NCBI GenBank assembly: GCA_946480785.1
Contig: CAMLLD010000121.1
Location: 1 to 12,212, forward strand
DNA: 12,212 nt
Direction: 5' to 3'
Source of the DNA: an uncultured Blastocatellia bacterium
GTDB taxonomy: Bacteria > Acidobacteriota > Blastocatellia > Pyrinomonadales > Pyrinomonadaceae
In this document: positions 6,648 to 12,212 of the stretch, in pieces
Layout: every line of letters starts with the position of its first letter
Numbering within the stretch: the first letter of the stretch is position 1
Notes under the pieces: model-generated
What the model saw: only the letters and a program-made list of their open reading frames with translations
Databases searched by the model: none
What the model was told of the DNA's origin: nothing
Position numbers and translations under genes: made by a program

Positions 6648-9071
6648 TTATTCCGACTTCAGCGCCACGAGCGGATCGACTCTCGTCGCGCGGCGCGCCG
6701 GAATATAACAGGCCACGAGCGCCACAGCGACAAGACCAACTCCGGTGAGCGCAAGCATCAGCGGATTGCGTGTCGGTAACGAAGGAATCAGCGACACGAG
6801 CAATCGCGAAACGCCGTAAGCGCCCGCAACGCCCAACACCGCGCCAATCAAAACCAGCAGCGCGCCTTTACCCAACACCAGCCACAACACGTCGCCACGC
6901 TGCGCGCCGAGCGCCATACGGATGCCGAGTTCGCCCGTGCGTTGGACCACCGTGTAAGAGACAACACCGTAGATTCCGATCGCCGCGAGAATCACTCCCA
7001 CGGTGGCAAACGCGCCGAGCAAACTTCCCAGCAGCGAGATACTGCCGAGCCCCTGATCGGCCGTCGTCCTCGCCGTGCGAATGCGGTAAACGGGCAGACT
7101 CGGATCGATCGACGCGACCGTGTTGCGCAGAGAGTTACCGAGTGCTTCGGCATTCGCCGATGTTCGCAAGAGGATCGTCAGAAACTGGGGAGCACCCTGC
7201 GTCGCCGGAAGAAATGCTTCAAAATGCGTATACGGCTCTCCCAGCGTCCCGGGAAACTTCAAGTCGTTTACCACGCCGACGATTTCGAAATACGCTTCCT
7301 TCTTTTCACCGGGATTCGTGATGCGTTTGCCAATCGGACTTTCATTGGGCCAAAACGTGCGCGCAGTTGTTTCGTTGATGATGACGACGGGTGGATGATC
7401 GGACACGTCCCCGGCATTGAAAGTACGACCTTGCAGCAAACGAGCGCCGAGCGTGCCGAAGTAGTCGCTGCTCACCGGCTCGAAAAACATTTCGGGCAGC
7501 TTGTCCTTGTCCGGCTCGGGTCGCCCTTCCACCACAAACGAACTGCTGCTGCTGAAACCATAGACGGGCTGCGAGCTGCCAATCGCGACGTGCTCTACGC
7601 CGGGCAACGCACGCAGGCGATTCTCCAACTCGTTTATGAAGACAATGCTTTGCTCGTTGTCTTCGTACTTCTTACCACGCAGACTCATTTGCGCAGTCAA
7701 CAGTCCGTCAACCTGCCAACCCGGATCTGCATTGATGAAGCGGTGCAAGCCACTCAAGAACAGCCCCGCGGCCGCCAGTAGGACCATCGCGAAAGCCACT
7801 TCGCCGACGATCAGCAGGTGTCGCAAACGGTTTTGCGATCGCCCGGCGGTTGAGCCGCGCGAGTTCTCTCGCAGTGCGAGGTTCAGATCAGTGCGCGACG
7901 CGAGCCATGCCGGAACTGTCCCGAAAAGTATTCCGGTCACGACTGAAACCAGCAGCGCAAAGCCGAACACTCTGTAATCGAGGGGCACGCTCGCGCCCGG
8001 CAATTGATCGAACAGACGATTACTAATGAAGCGCACGGCCCACAGCGCGATCGCGAGACTGATTACACCGCCGATCAACGCGACAACGATGCTTTCGGTA
8101 AGCGAATGTCGCAGCAGTCGCCAACGAGCGGCGCCGAGTGCGGCGCGAATAGAAAGCTCGCGCGCTCGAGCGGCGGTGCGCACGAGTTGAAGGTTAGCGA
8201 GATTGGCGCAGGCGATCAGCAAAACAACACCAGCGAGTAAGAAGGTAAACCACATGACCTTTCTGCCGATGTCGTCAGACGTGGATCGTTGCAGCGGCTC
8301 GACTCGCACGCTCTCGCCTTCGTTCGACGAATTTTGCTTACCGATATTCGCGACGAGGGTTTTCATGCTCTGGTCCGCCTGGTCGATCGTGACGCCGGGC
8401 TTGAGCCGGCCGATCTCGGAAAGGTAGTTTCTGCCGCGAGAGGCTTTGTCTTTCTGAGAAAGCGCGAGTGGCTGCCAGATATCGACCGGCCCCCACAGGA
8501 TCGGATGTTCGAAGCCCGGCGGCATCACGCCTACTATCTCGACAGTCTTGCCGTCGAGCTGAATTTGTCGCCCGATGATGTTTGGGTCGCTACCGAATCG
8601 CTGCGCCCAAAAACGATCGGTCAGGACGATCACGTTGTCAGCGCCCGGCTCGAACTCCTCGGCCTTGAAGAGACGACCGCGTGCCGGTGCCACTCCTAAC
8701 AGCGGAAAAAAATCAGCGGTTGCCGCGAGGCTGAGCAAACGTTCCGCAGTCTGGCCCTGTTCGGTCAGGTTACGGCTGGCGAAGTTGTAGGCCGCCATCT
8801 TCTCGAACACGGTGTTCTGATCGTGCTGGTCGAAGAAGTTCGCGTTTGAGTGCGGCCAGCTTTGCGAGTGTGGCGAGGTGCGGAAAATTCTGACGAGCCG
8901 GCCGGACTCGGGATACGGCAGCGAGCGAAAGAGAAACGTATTCAGCACGCTGAACATCGCGGTGTTGACGCCGATGCCGAGCGCGAGCGTCAACACAGCG
9001 ACGATGGTGAACGCTTTGTCCTTAAGCAGCATACGCACGCTATAGCGCACGTCCTGAGAAATGCTGTTCAT
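6648..9071 (-). CDS. ADOP family ABC transporter permease (MacB/FtsX-type, duplicated)
   Basis: An 807-residue inner-membrane protein with two tandem MacB_PCD-FtsX units, the form known as acidobacterial duplicated orphan permease. Unit 1: [16 protein letters not shown] leads into a transmembrane helix (about 21-45, [16 protein letters not shown]), then a periplasmic domain to about 265. The FtsX core follows at about 273-390, with [20 protein letters not shown] as coupling segment. Unit 2: a helix at about 416-440, a periplasmic domain to about 665, then an FtsX core at about 680-790 with [17 protein letters not shown]. The C-terminus [18 protein letters not shown] is typical. No ATPase gene lies next to it, hence 'orphan'. 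The start has GAGGAGAAA (9076-9084). Relatives such as MacB act in efflux or envelope lipoprotein and peptide handling; the substrate here is unknown. It ends 31 bp from the convergent regulator gene. Confidence 0.93.
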   Translation of the reverse strand: MNSISQDVRYSVRMLLKDKAFTIVAVLTLALGIGVNTAMFSVLNTFLFRSLPYPESGRLVRIFRTSPHSQSWPHSNANFFDQHDQNTVFEKMAAYNFASRNLTEQGQTAERLLSLAATADFFPLLGVAPARGRLFKAEEFEPGADNVIVLTDRFWAQRFGSDPNIIGRQIQLDGKTVEIVGVMPPGFEHPILWGPVDIWQPLALSQKDKASRGRNYLSEIGRLKPGVTIDQADQSMKTLVANIGKQNSSNEGESVRVEPLQRSTSDDIGRKVMWFTFLLAGVVLLIACANLANLQLVRTAARARELSIRAALGAARWRLLRHSLTESIVVALIGGVISLAIALWAVRFISNRLFDQLPGASVPLDYRVFGFALLVSVVTGILFGTVPAWLASRTDLNLALRENSRGSTAGRSQNRLRHLLIVGEVAFAMVLLAAAGLFLSGLHRFINADPGWQVDGLLTAQMSLRGKKYEDNEQSIVFINELENRLRALPGVEHVAIGSSQPVYGFSSSSSFVVEGRPEPDKDKLPEMFFEPVSSDYFGTLGARLLQGRTFNAGDVSDHPPVVIINETTARTFWPNESPIGKRITNPGEKKEAYFEIVGVVNDLKFPGTLGEPYTHFEAFLPATQGAPQFLTILLRTSANAEALGNSLRNTVASIDPSLPVYRIRTARTTADQGLGSISLLGSLLGAFATVGVILAAIGIYGVVSYTVVQRTGELGIRMALGAQRGDVLWLVLGKGALLVLIGAVLGVAGAYGVSRLLVSLIPSLPTRNPLMLALTGVGLVAVALVACYIPARRATRVDPLVALKSE

Positions 9072-9101
9072 ACGCTTTCTCCTCGTTGGAAATCAGCGGT
9101 T

Positions 9102-9156
9102 TTCTTTGTAACGCCAGCTTTGTTCGTAACTGCTGGCCTTGTTCATAACTGCTGGC
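9102..9156. repeat. Short tandem-repeat array upstream of the ADOP permease
   Basis: Two adjacent 19-bp units, 9119-9137 and 9138-9156, share 17 of 19 bases (core TTGTTCRTAACTGCTGGC). A diverged unit, TTCTTTGTAACGCCAGC, precedes them at 9102-9118. Partial copies (TTGCTCATAAC at 9180-9190 and CTTGTAAC near 9212-9219) continue the pattern to the right. The array occupies about -31 to -85 relative to the permease start, where its transcript leader or promoter should lie. Confidence 0.75.
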
Positions 9157-9160
9157 GTTG

Positions 9161-9199
9161 GGTGTTTCGGTTTTGAGTATTGCTCATAACAGAAACACC
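9161..9199. repeat. 39-nt near-perfect hairpin in the permease/esterase gap
   Basis: Outer arms GGTGTTTC (9161-9168) and GAAACACC (9192-9199) are perfect. A G/A mismatch follows, then inner arms GTTTTGAG (9170-9177) and CTCATAAC (9183-9190) with one mismatch, around a TATTG loop. No T-run follows on either strand, so it is not a standard intrinsic terminator. It could end the esterase transcript, structure the permease leader, or be part of the neighbouring repeat element. Confidence 0.65.
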
Positions 9200-9302
9200 T
9201 TCCGGTCCGCGCTTGTAACACAAAACTACCGCGCGCTGCGAATAATCGCTCGCGTACTGCCTGGGATTTCCGCGTTCTAAACAGAGGCGTGCTTCGGGAA
9301 AC

Positions 9303-10508
9303 CTACTGCTTCTTCGTGGTTTCGGTCTCTTTCAGCTTCGCGTGCGCGCGGTCGTAGTTCGCTTTGTAAATCGCCGCGTTCGGATCGTTGTTCTGCTGAC
9401 CCAGCGTCCGCGCCTTGTCGTAAAGCGGTTCCGCGAGATCGATGCGCCCGCCTCGCTCGTAAGCCTCGGCCAGACTGTCGTAAACATTCGCCGATCCCGG
9501 ATAACGCTCGACGTTCGCCTTGAACGCCGCGATCGCTTCGTCCGGTTGACCGTTACCGAGATACTGATAGCCGATCTGATTGATGAGGTTCTCCGGCACG
9601 GGAATCGGATAACCAAACTTCTCGCTGAGCTTCTTGTAATGCGCGTCAGCGCCCTGCAAGCCGCCGGTGAACGCTCCGCTCTGCGGATCGCGCGGCGCTT
9701 GCCAGCCGTCATAGATCTTGCGCAGTCCGAAGTAATGACTACGCAGCACCACCGATCCGTGATCTTCATCAGCAAGACGCTCGGCCTGCCAGTCGAAGCC
9801 CTTGATGTTCGACTTCGCCAGCGCCTCCTTAAAGCGATCGAAACATTCTCCAATCGCGCCGGGTTCGTTGCCGATCGACGTGAAGAGCGTCACGTTCATC
9901 TCCTTCTGCTTGCTCAGGAAGTCGACTGCGCGTTTCAACGCTTCACCGTTCTCCCATTGCAACGAAGGACTCACCGCGATGTAAGAATTGAACAGCCCCG
10001 GTTTCGTCATCATCGCGTGGATAGCAAAGAGTCCGCCGAGCGAATGACCCGCAAAAATACGATACGGCTGCACTCGATAGTCTTTCTCGATCTGGGGAAT
10101 GAGCTCAGTCTCGAAGAACTTCAGAAAGTTGTCAGCGCCGCCGCTGGTGGGAAATTGCAACTCGCCCGCGGCATTCTTGAGCGTTGCCTTCACCGGCGTC
10201 AGGTCGCGCGTGCGATCGGTGTTCGTGACGCCAACTACGATCAGATCCGAGATGCGACCGTTGCGTCTAAGAAAATCGATCGTACTCGCCGTATGGTCCA
10301 TGTGTGCGTCGCCGTCAGTCATATAGAGGACGGGATACTTCACGTTGTTCGTTTCATACCCGACGGGCGTGCGCACCAGCACGATTCGCTCTTCACCCAG
10401 GACGGCTGACTTGATCGTTAATCGTTTGACTGTGCCTGTGCCGGGTTGGGCGAAGGCGGTGGACAGAAGCAGCAGGAGAACGGCAATGCCGGACAGTAGA
10501 CGAATCAT
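9303..10508 (-). CDS. Exported alpha/beta-hydrolase esterase with C-terminal TPR-like repeats
   Basis: A 401-residue secreted hydrolase of the putative-esterase family (PF00756 type, relatives of IroE, Fes and esterase D). The signal peptide is residues 1-20 (STAFA then Q). The hydrolase domain spans about 28-275: YPVLYMTDGD (58-67), the nucleophile elbow G154-H-S156-L-G-G159, and a probable catalytic histidine at H250 (DEDHGS). The acid residue is less clear; E215 in GNEPG is one candidate. Residues about 305-370 form two TPR-like helix pairs (NQIGYQYLGNGQPDEAIAAF; then VYDSLAEAYERGGRIDLAEPL), a combination also seen in other environmental esterases. The substrate is not evident; siderophore esters are only one possibility. 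The start is fixed by an extended ribosome site, GGAGGTGATC. The next gene downstream, the permease, starts 231 bp away, so co-transcription is uncertain. Confidence 0.88.
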   Translation of the reverse strand: MIRLLSGIAVLLLLLSTAFAQPGTGTVKRLTIKSAVLGEERIVLVRTPVGYETNNVKYPVLYMTDGDAHMDHTASTIDFLRRNGRISDLIVVGVTNTDRTRDLTPVKATLKNAAGELQFPTSGGADNFLKFFETELIPQIEKDYRVQPYRIFAGHSLGGLFAIHAMMTKPGLFNSYIAVSPSLQWENGEALKRAVDFLSKQKEMNVTLFTSIGNEPGAIGECFDRFKEALAKSNIKGFDWQAERLADEDHGSVVLRSHYFGLRKIYDGWQAPRDPQSGAFTGGLQGADAHYKKLSEKFGYPIPVPENLINQIGYQYLGNGQPDEAIAAFKANVERYPGSANVYDSLAEAYERGGRIDLAEPLYDKARTLGQQNNDPNAAIYKANYDRAHAKLKETETTKKQ

Positions 10509-10509
10509 A

Positions 10510-10519
10510 GATCACCTCC
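10510..10519 (-). promoter_or_regulatory. Very strong extended Shine-Dalgarno of the esterase gene
   Basis: GGAGGTGATC on the minus strand pairs over ten bases with the conserved bacterial 16S rRNA 3' end. It stands directly before the ATG with a one-base spacer (T). Measured from the GGAGG core the spacing is six bases. It fixes the start at 10508 and predicts high translation. Confidence 0.75.
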
Positions 10520-10562
10520 AGAAAAGTGGATGGATTGCGGGTACTGAGGCAACGCAGCTTGG

Positions 10563-10596
10563 GGAGGCGCTGATATTACTAGATCTGCGCGCCTCC
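10563..10596. repeat. Inverted repeat between recombinase and esterase genes
   Basis: Arms GGAGGCGC (10563-10570) and GCGCCTCC (10589-10596) are perfect around an AT-rich 18-bp centre. It lies 59 bp downstream of the recombinase stop and 55 bp upstream of the esterase start. It could end recombinase transcription, bind a regulator of the esterase, or be a site for a DNA-binding protein. No T-run follows it on the minus strand. Confidence 0.55.
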
Positions 10597-10601
10597 TCCA
10601 A
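10573..10601 (-). promoter_or_regulatory. Weak candidate promoter for the esterase gene
   Basis: On the minus strand TTGGAG (10596-10601) and TAATAT (10573-10578) are separated by 17 bp. The -10 is good and the -35 matches only three of six positions. The element falls inside the inverted repeat at 10563-10596, so a protein bound there could control it. Confidence 0.3.
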
Positions 10602-10654
10602 TACGCGCGCAATCTGATTGGTGGCGGATACGAATCGCTGCCGCTTGACGTTCC

Positions 10655-11644
10655 TTATGCAGACCGCAATACGAACGAAGGGTGTCGTTCGCGCAGAACT
10701 CGCACCAGGTGGTCCTTTGTCACGTGCGTGTATCGTTGCGTCGTGGCGATCGAAGCGTGGCCCAAAAACTCTTGGACCACGCGAATGTCGACTCCGTTGC
10801 GCAGCAGTAATGTCGCGACGGTATGTCGCAGCATGTGCGGCGTAACGTGTCGTTCGATCCCTGCGTCTTTGCGAAACTGCGAGATGATGTTGGCGATACC
10901 CTGGGTTGAGAGTCGCCCGCCCGTCGCGTTGAGAAACAGCGCCTCGCTTTCCGTCGCCAGATGAGCACGCAGCTCGAGGTGTCGCTTTTGTATTCTGAGC
11001 GATTGCTCGTCGACGATGAAGGCGAGTCGATCTCGTCCGCCTTTGCCCTTAACGCGCACGACTGCCTCGGAGATCGGAAAGTCGTGTAAGTTGAGCGCGG
11101 AAACCTCACCGACTCTCATGCCCGTTGCAAACAGCAGATCTACCAACGCGAGATTGCGTAACGCGCGGTATTCGCGCACCGACCAACTGCGTCTCTTTCC
11201 CTTCGCCAGTACTGCTCCTTTCGCCAGCACTGCCGCTTTGCGTTCGATGTTTGCCGCTGACTGGTTGCGCTTCGCCTGGGCCAACAAGCCGCGCATTTCG
11301 GTTTCGGTAAGCGAGCGCGGCAGTTGTTTGATACGGCCGAAGCTGAGTTTCACGCGCCAGAAAGGTGATTCGACGAGTAAGCCTTTTCTGACCCAGTAGG
11401 AGCAGAAGACTTTCAGTACTACCATTTTTCGCCGCATGGACGCGGGCGAATAGTTGCGCGCGCGCAGATCGGCGGCCCAGTTCTCGACAAAAGACGGCTC
11501 GAGCGAAGTTAGTTGGAAATTGTCACCTGCGTAAGAGGCGACCTGGTCCAGGTCTGAGCGATAGGCGATTCTGGTTTTCGCGCTCCGCTCATGAGTTGAA
11601 AAGTAACCGTTGAAGAACTCCTCGATCGCTTGAACTAGTAACAC
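10655..11644 (-). CDS. Xer-like tyrosine recombinase
   Basis: A 329-residue site-specific recombinase/integrase. An N-terminal SAM-like core-binding domain (about 1-90: VQAIEEFFNGYF, then SPASMRRKMVVLKVFCSYWVRKG) precedes the catalytic domain. All catalytic positions are present: R177 (ATGMRVGE), K201 (VKGKGGRDR), H270 and R273 (TPHMLRHTVA), H296 (LGHASIATTQ) and nucleophile Y305 (RYTH). A TTG at 11764 would add 40 residues. GTG 11644 is preferred because GGAGGT (11651-11656) stands six bases before it and the family N-terminus begins there. A Lys/Arg/Ala-rich stretch of about 30 residues (about 127-158), including an AVLAKG duplication, sits where most Xer proteins have a short linker. No integrated element or attachment site was identified nearby. 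It could be the chromosomal XerC/D-type enzyme or one serving a mobile or invertible element. Confidence 0.88.
   Translation of the reverse strand: MLLVQAIEEFFNGYFSTHERSAKTRIAYRSDLDQVASYAGDNFQLTSLEPSFVENWAADLRARNYSPASMRRKMVVLKVFCSYWVRKGLLVESPFWRVKLSFGRIKQLPRSLTETEMRGLLAQAKRNQSAANIERKAAVLAKGAVLAKGKRRSWSVREYRALRNLALVDLLFATGMRVGEVSALNLHDFPISEAVVRVKGKGGRDRLAFIVDEQSLRIQKRHLELRAHLATESEALFLNATGGRLSTQGIANIISQFRKDAGIERHVTPHMLRHTVATLLLRNGVDIRVVQEFLGHASIATTQRYTHVTKDHLVRVLRERHPSFVLRSA
11202..11237. repeat. 18-bp tandem duplication inside the recombinase gene
   Basis: TTCGCCAGTACTGCTCCT (11202-11219) and TTCGCCAGCACTGCCGCT (11220-11237) match at 15 of 18 positions. Both are in frame and encode the repeated A-V-L-A-K-G within the interdomain insertion. 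The divergence between copies suggests an old duplication. Confidence 0.75.
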
Positions 11645-11735
11645 GGATTTACCTCCGCAAACAGTCCTGACCGACCTGTTCGATAAATTTGAAAAGCTTG
11701 GAAGGCGTCTTGGTGGGTGGGAAGCCGCGGCGAGG

Positions 11736-11764
11736 AGTTTAAATAGAGCGGGGGAGAGATTCAA
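11736..11764 (-). promoter_or_regulatory. Candidate promoter for the recombinase gene
   Basis: On the minus strand TTGAAT (11759-11764) and TAAACT (11736-11741) are 17 bp apart, each matching four of six consensus positions. A start near 11729 would give a leader of about 85 bases to the GTG at 11644. It would also exclude the TTG at 11764 as start codon. Confidence 0.35.
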
Positions 11765-11798
11765 GGCACGTCAGGTGGGCCGATCGGCGCGAAAACGT

Positions 11799-11827
11799 TT
11801 GACATTCCCACCCCCGACAACTATCTT
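11799..11827 (+). promoter_or_regulatory. Strong candidate sigma-70 promoter for the right-edge gene
   Basis: A perfect TTGACA (11799-11804) is followed after exactly 17 bp by TATCTT (11822-11827). It points toward the membrane protein gene at 11970. Transcription from about 11834 would give a leader of about 135 bases. Confidence 0.65.
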
Positions 11828-11837
11828 GCGTCGGGAC

Positions 11838-11900
11838 GAGCTGAGCCTAAACCTTCACGAGCCTTGCACCTTGCATACTCGCCTTGCTTAGACTCAGCTT
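11838..11900 (+). promoter_or_regulatory. Structured leader: imperfect long-range stem-loop
   Basis: GCTGAGCCTAAAC (11840-11852) can pair with GCTTAGACTCAGC (11886-11898) at 11 of 13 positions, extended by A-T and G-T pairs outside. An inner CGAG/CTCG stem (11858-11861, 11878-11881) lies in the loop. The loop side contains CCTTGC three times (11862, 11869, 11882). It begins just after the expected transcription start. It could be a cis-regulatory leader or a small RNA; no known riboswitch class was recognised. Confidence 0.4.
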
Positions 11901-11969
11901 TAGCTATGTGACTTCACTTTGAATAACTACGAATTATCACTTCACTGAAGCGGCTCAGATAACGCCTCC

Positions 11970-12212
11970 ATGGCCCGACGGTTCTATTTCGACGAACTCA
12001 AAACAGGCATCTGGATATTCTTGTTGATGCTCGTGCCTGTCATGAGCGTCATGTTGCTCCTGCAGTTTTTCGTGCCGGCGGCCGAAGTAAACCGCATCGT
12101 CGCCATGGATTACATCAGAACTGAGACGCCCAACCCGCAGATGTATGTATTCTACCTCACGTCAGCCGCAGCCCACGTAATCGTAACGATGATCGTGATC
12201 GTCATGCTGAGG
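11970..12212 (+). CDS. Unrecognised membrane protein, partial (5' end only)
   Basis: An open frame of 81 codons from ATG 11970 to the right edge, with no stop. The N-terminus is basic (MARRFYFDELKTG). A strongly hydrophobic helix follows at about 14-35 (WIFLLMLVPVMSVMLLLQFF), then a polar stretch about 36-58. A second hydrophobic segment starts near residue 60 (VFYLTSAAAHVIVTMIVIVML) and reaches the edge. This is an integral membrane protein of at least two helices; the family is not recognised. No good ribosome site precedes the ATG, so the start is less certain, but a strong promoter and structured leader lie upstream. Confidence 0.6.
   Translation, partial: MARRFYFDELKTGIWIFLLMLVPVMSVMLLLQFFVPAAEVNRIVAMDYIRTETPNPQMYVFYLTSAAAHVIVTMIVIVMLR

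Larger units (their letters stand above)
11645..11969. other. Intergenic region between recombinase and right-edge membrane protein
   Basis: This 325-bp gap holds no convincing gene. On the minus side it carries the recombinase ribosome site (11651-11656) and a candidate promoter. On the plus side it carries a consensus-like promoter, a long imperfect stem-loop and a short direct repeat, ACTTCACT, at 11911-11918 and 11939-11946. Bases 11645-11764 are an open extension of the recombinase frame with low-complexity translation, judged non-coding. Confidence 0.6.

Noticed and set aside
6942..7781. 279-codon open frame on the plus strand
   Set aside because: It is antisense to the ADOP permease and has no hydrophobic or domain pattern of its own.
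9342..10409. 355-codon open frame on the plus strand
   Set aside because: It is antisense to the esterase, which has signal peptide, GHSLGG and TPR-like repeats on the minus strand. The frame is a by-product of GC-rich codon use.
10563..10596. A dif-like XerC/XerD site
   Set aside because: The centre does not resemble the conserved dif arms or core, so only a generic inverted repeat is claimed.
11645..11764. Recombinase start at TTG 11764
   Set aside because: TTG is a rare start, the 40 extra residues match nothing in the family, and GTG 11644 has GGAGGT six bases upstream.

Overview
The window reads as chromosomal DNA of an Acidobacteriota bacterium, probably a soil lineage; a Blastocatellia-type relative is possible but not proven. 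Two family assignments carry this. One gene encodes a secreted protein of the 'VWFA-related Acidobacterial domain' type. Another encodes an 807-residue duplicated MacB/FtsX-type permease without an ATPase, the form called ADOP (acidobacterial duplicated orphan permease). The DNA is GC-rich throughout, and several genes have strong Shine-Dalgarno sites. No rRNA, tRNA, CRISPR array or insertion sequence was seen.

Layout, left to right. (1) Bases 1-1141, minus: a class A beta-lactamase of the PER/VEB/CepA type, running off the left edge. Its visible C-terminus continues past the normal enzyme end into translated repeat-like DNA. (2) 1174-1914, plus: a MOSC-domain molybdenum cofactor protein, divergent from the beta-lactamase with only 32 bp between starts. 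(3) 2004-3809, plus: the exported VWFA-type protein behind its own promoter. A perfect 12-bp hairpin separates it from the convergent genes that follow. (4) 5871-3882, minus: a two-gene operon of a four-helix DUF2231 membrane protein and an exported di-heme cytochrome c. Divergent from it, at 6032-6616 plus, is a winged-helix regulator. The shared 160-bp region holds two tandem TTTAGG-N6-CCTAAA palindromes on and just after a candidate promoter for the operon. (5) 9071-6648, minus: the ADOP permease, with a short tandem-repeat array and a 39-nt hairpin upstream. (6) 10508-9303, minus: an exported alpha/beta-hydrolase esterase with C-terminal TPR-like repeats. (7) 11644-10655, minus: a complete Xer-like tyrosine recombinase whose likely start is an internal GTG behind a strong ribosome site. 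(8) 11970 to the right edge, plus: the start of an unrecognised membrane protein behind a consensus-like promoter and a structured leader.

How the genes fit together: the best candidate for a functional unit is regulator + DUF2231 + di-heme cytochrome c. It looks like a repressor-controlled envelope redox module whose signal and substrate cannot be read from sequence. The remaining genes look like independent, mostly envelope-directed functions. A recurring feature is short degenerate tandem repeats, in the beta-lactamase tail, upstream of the permease, and inside the recombinase gene.
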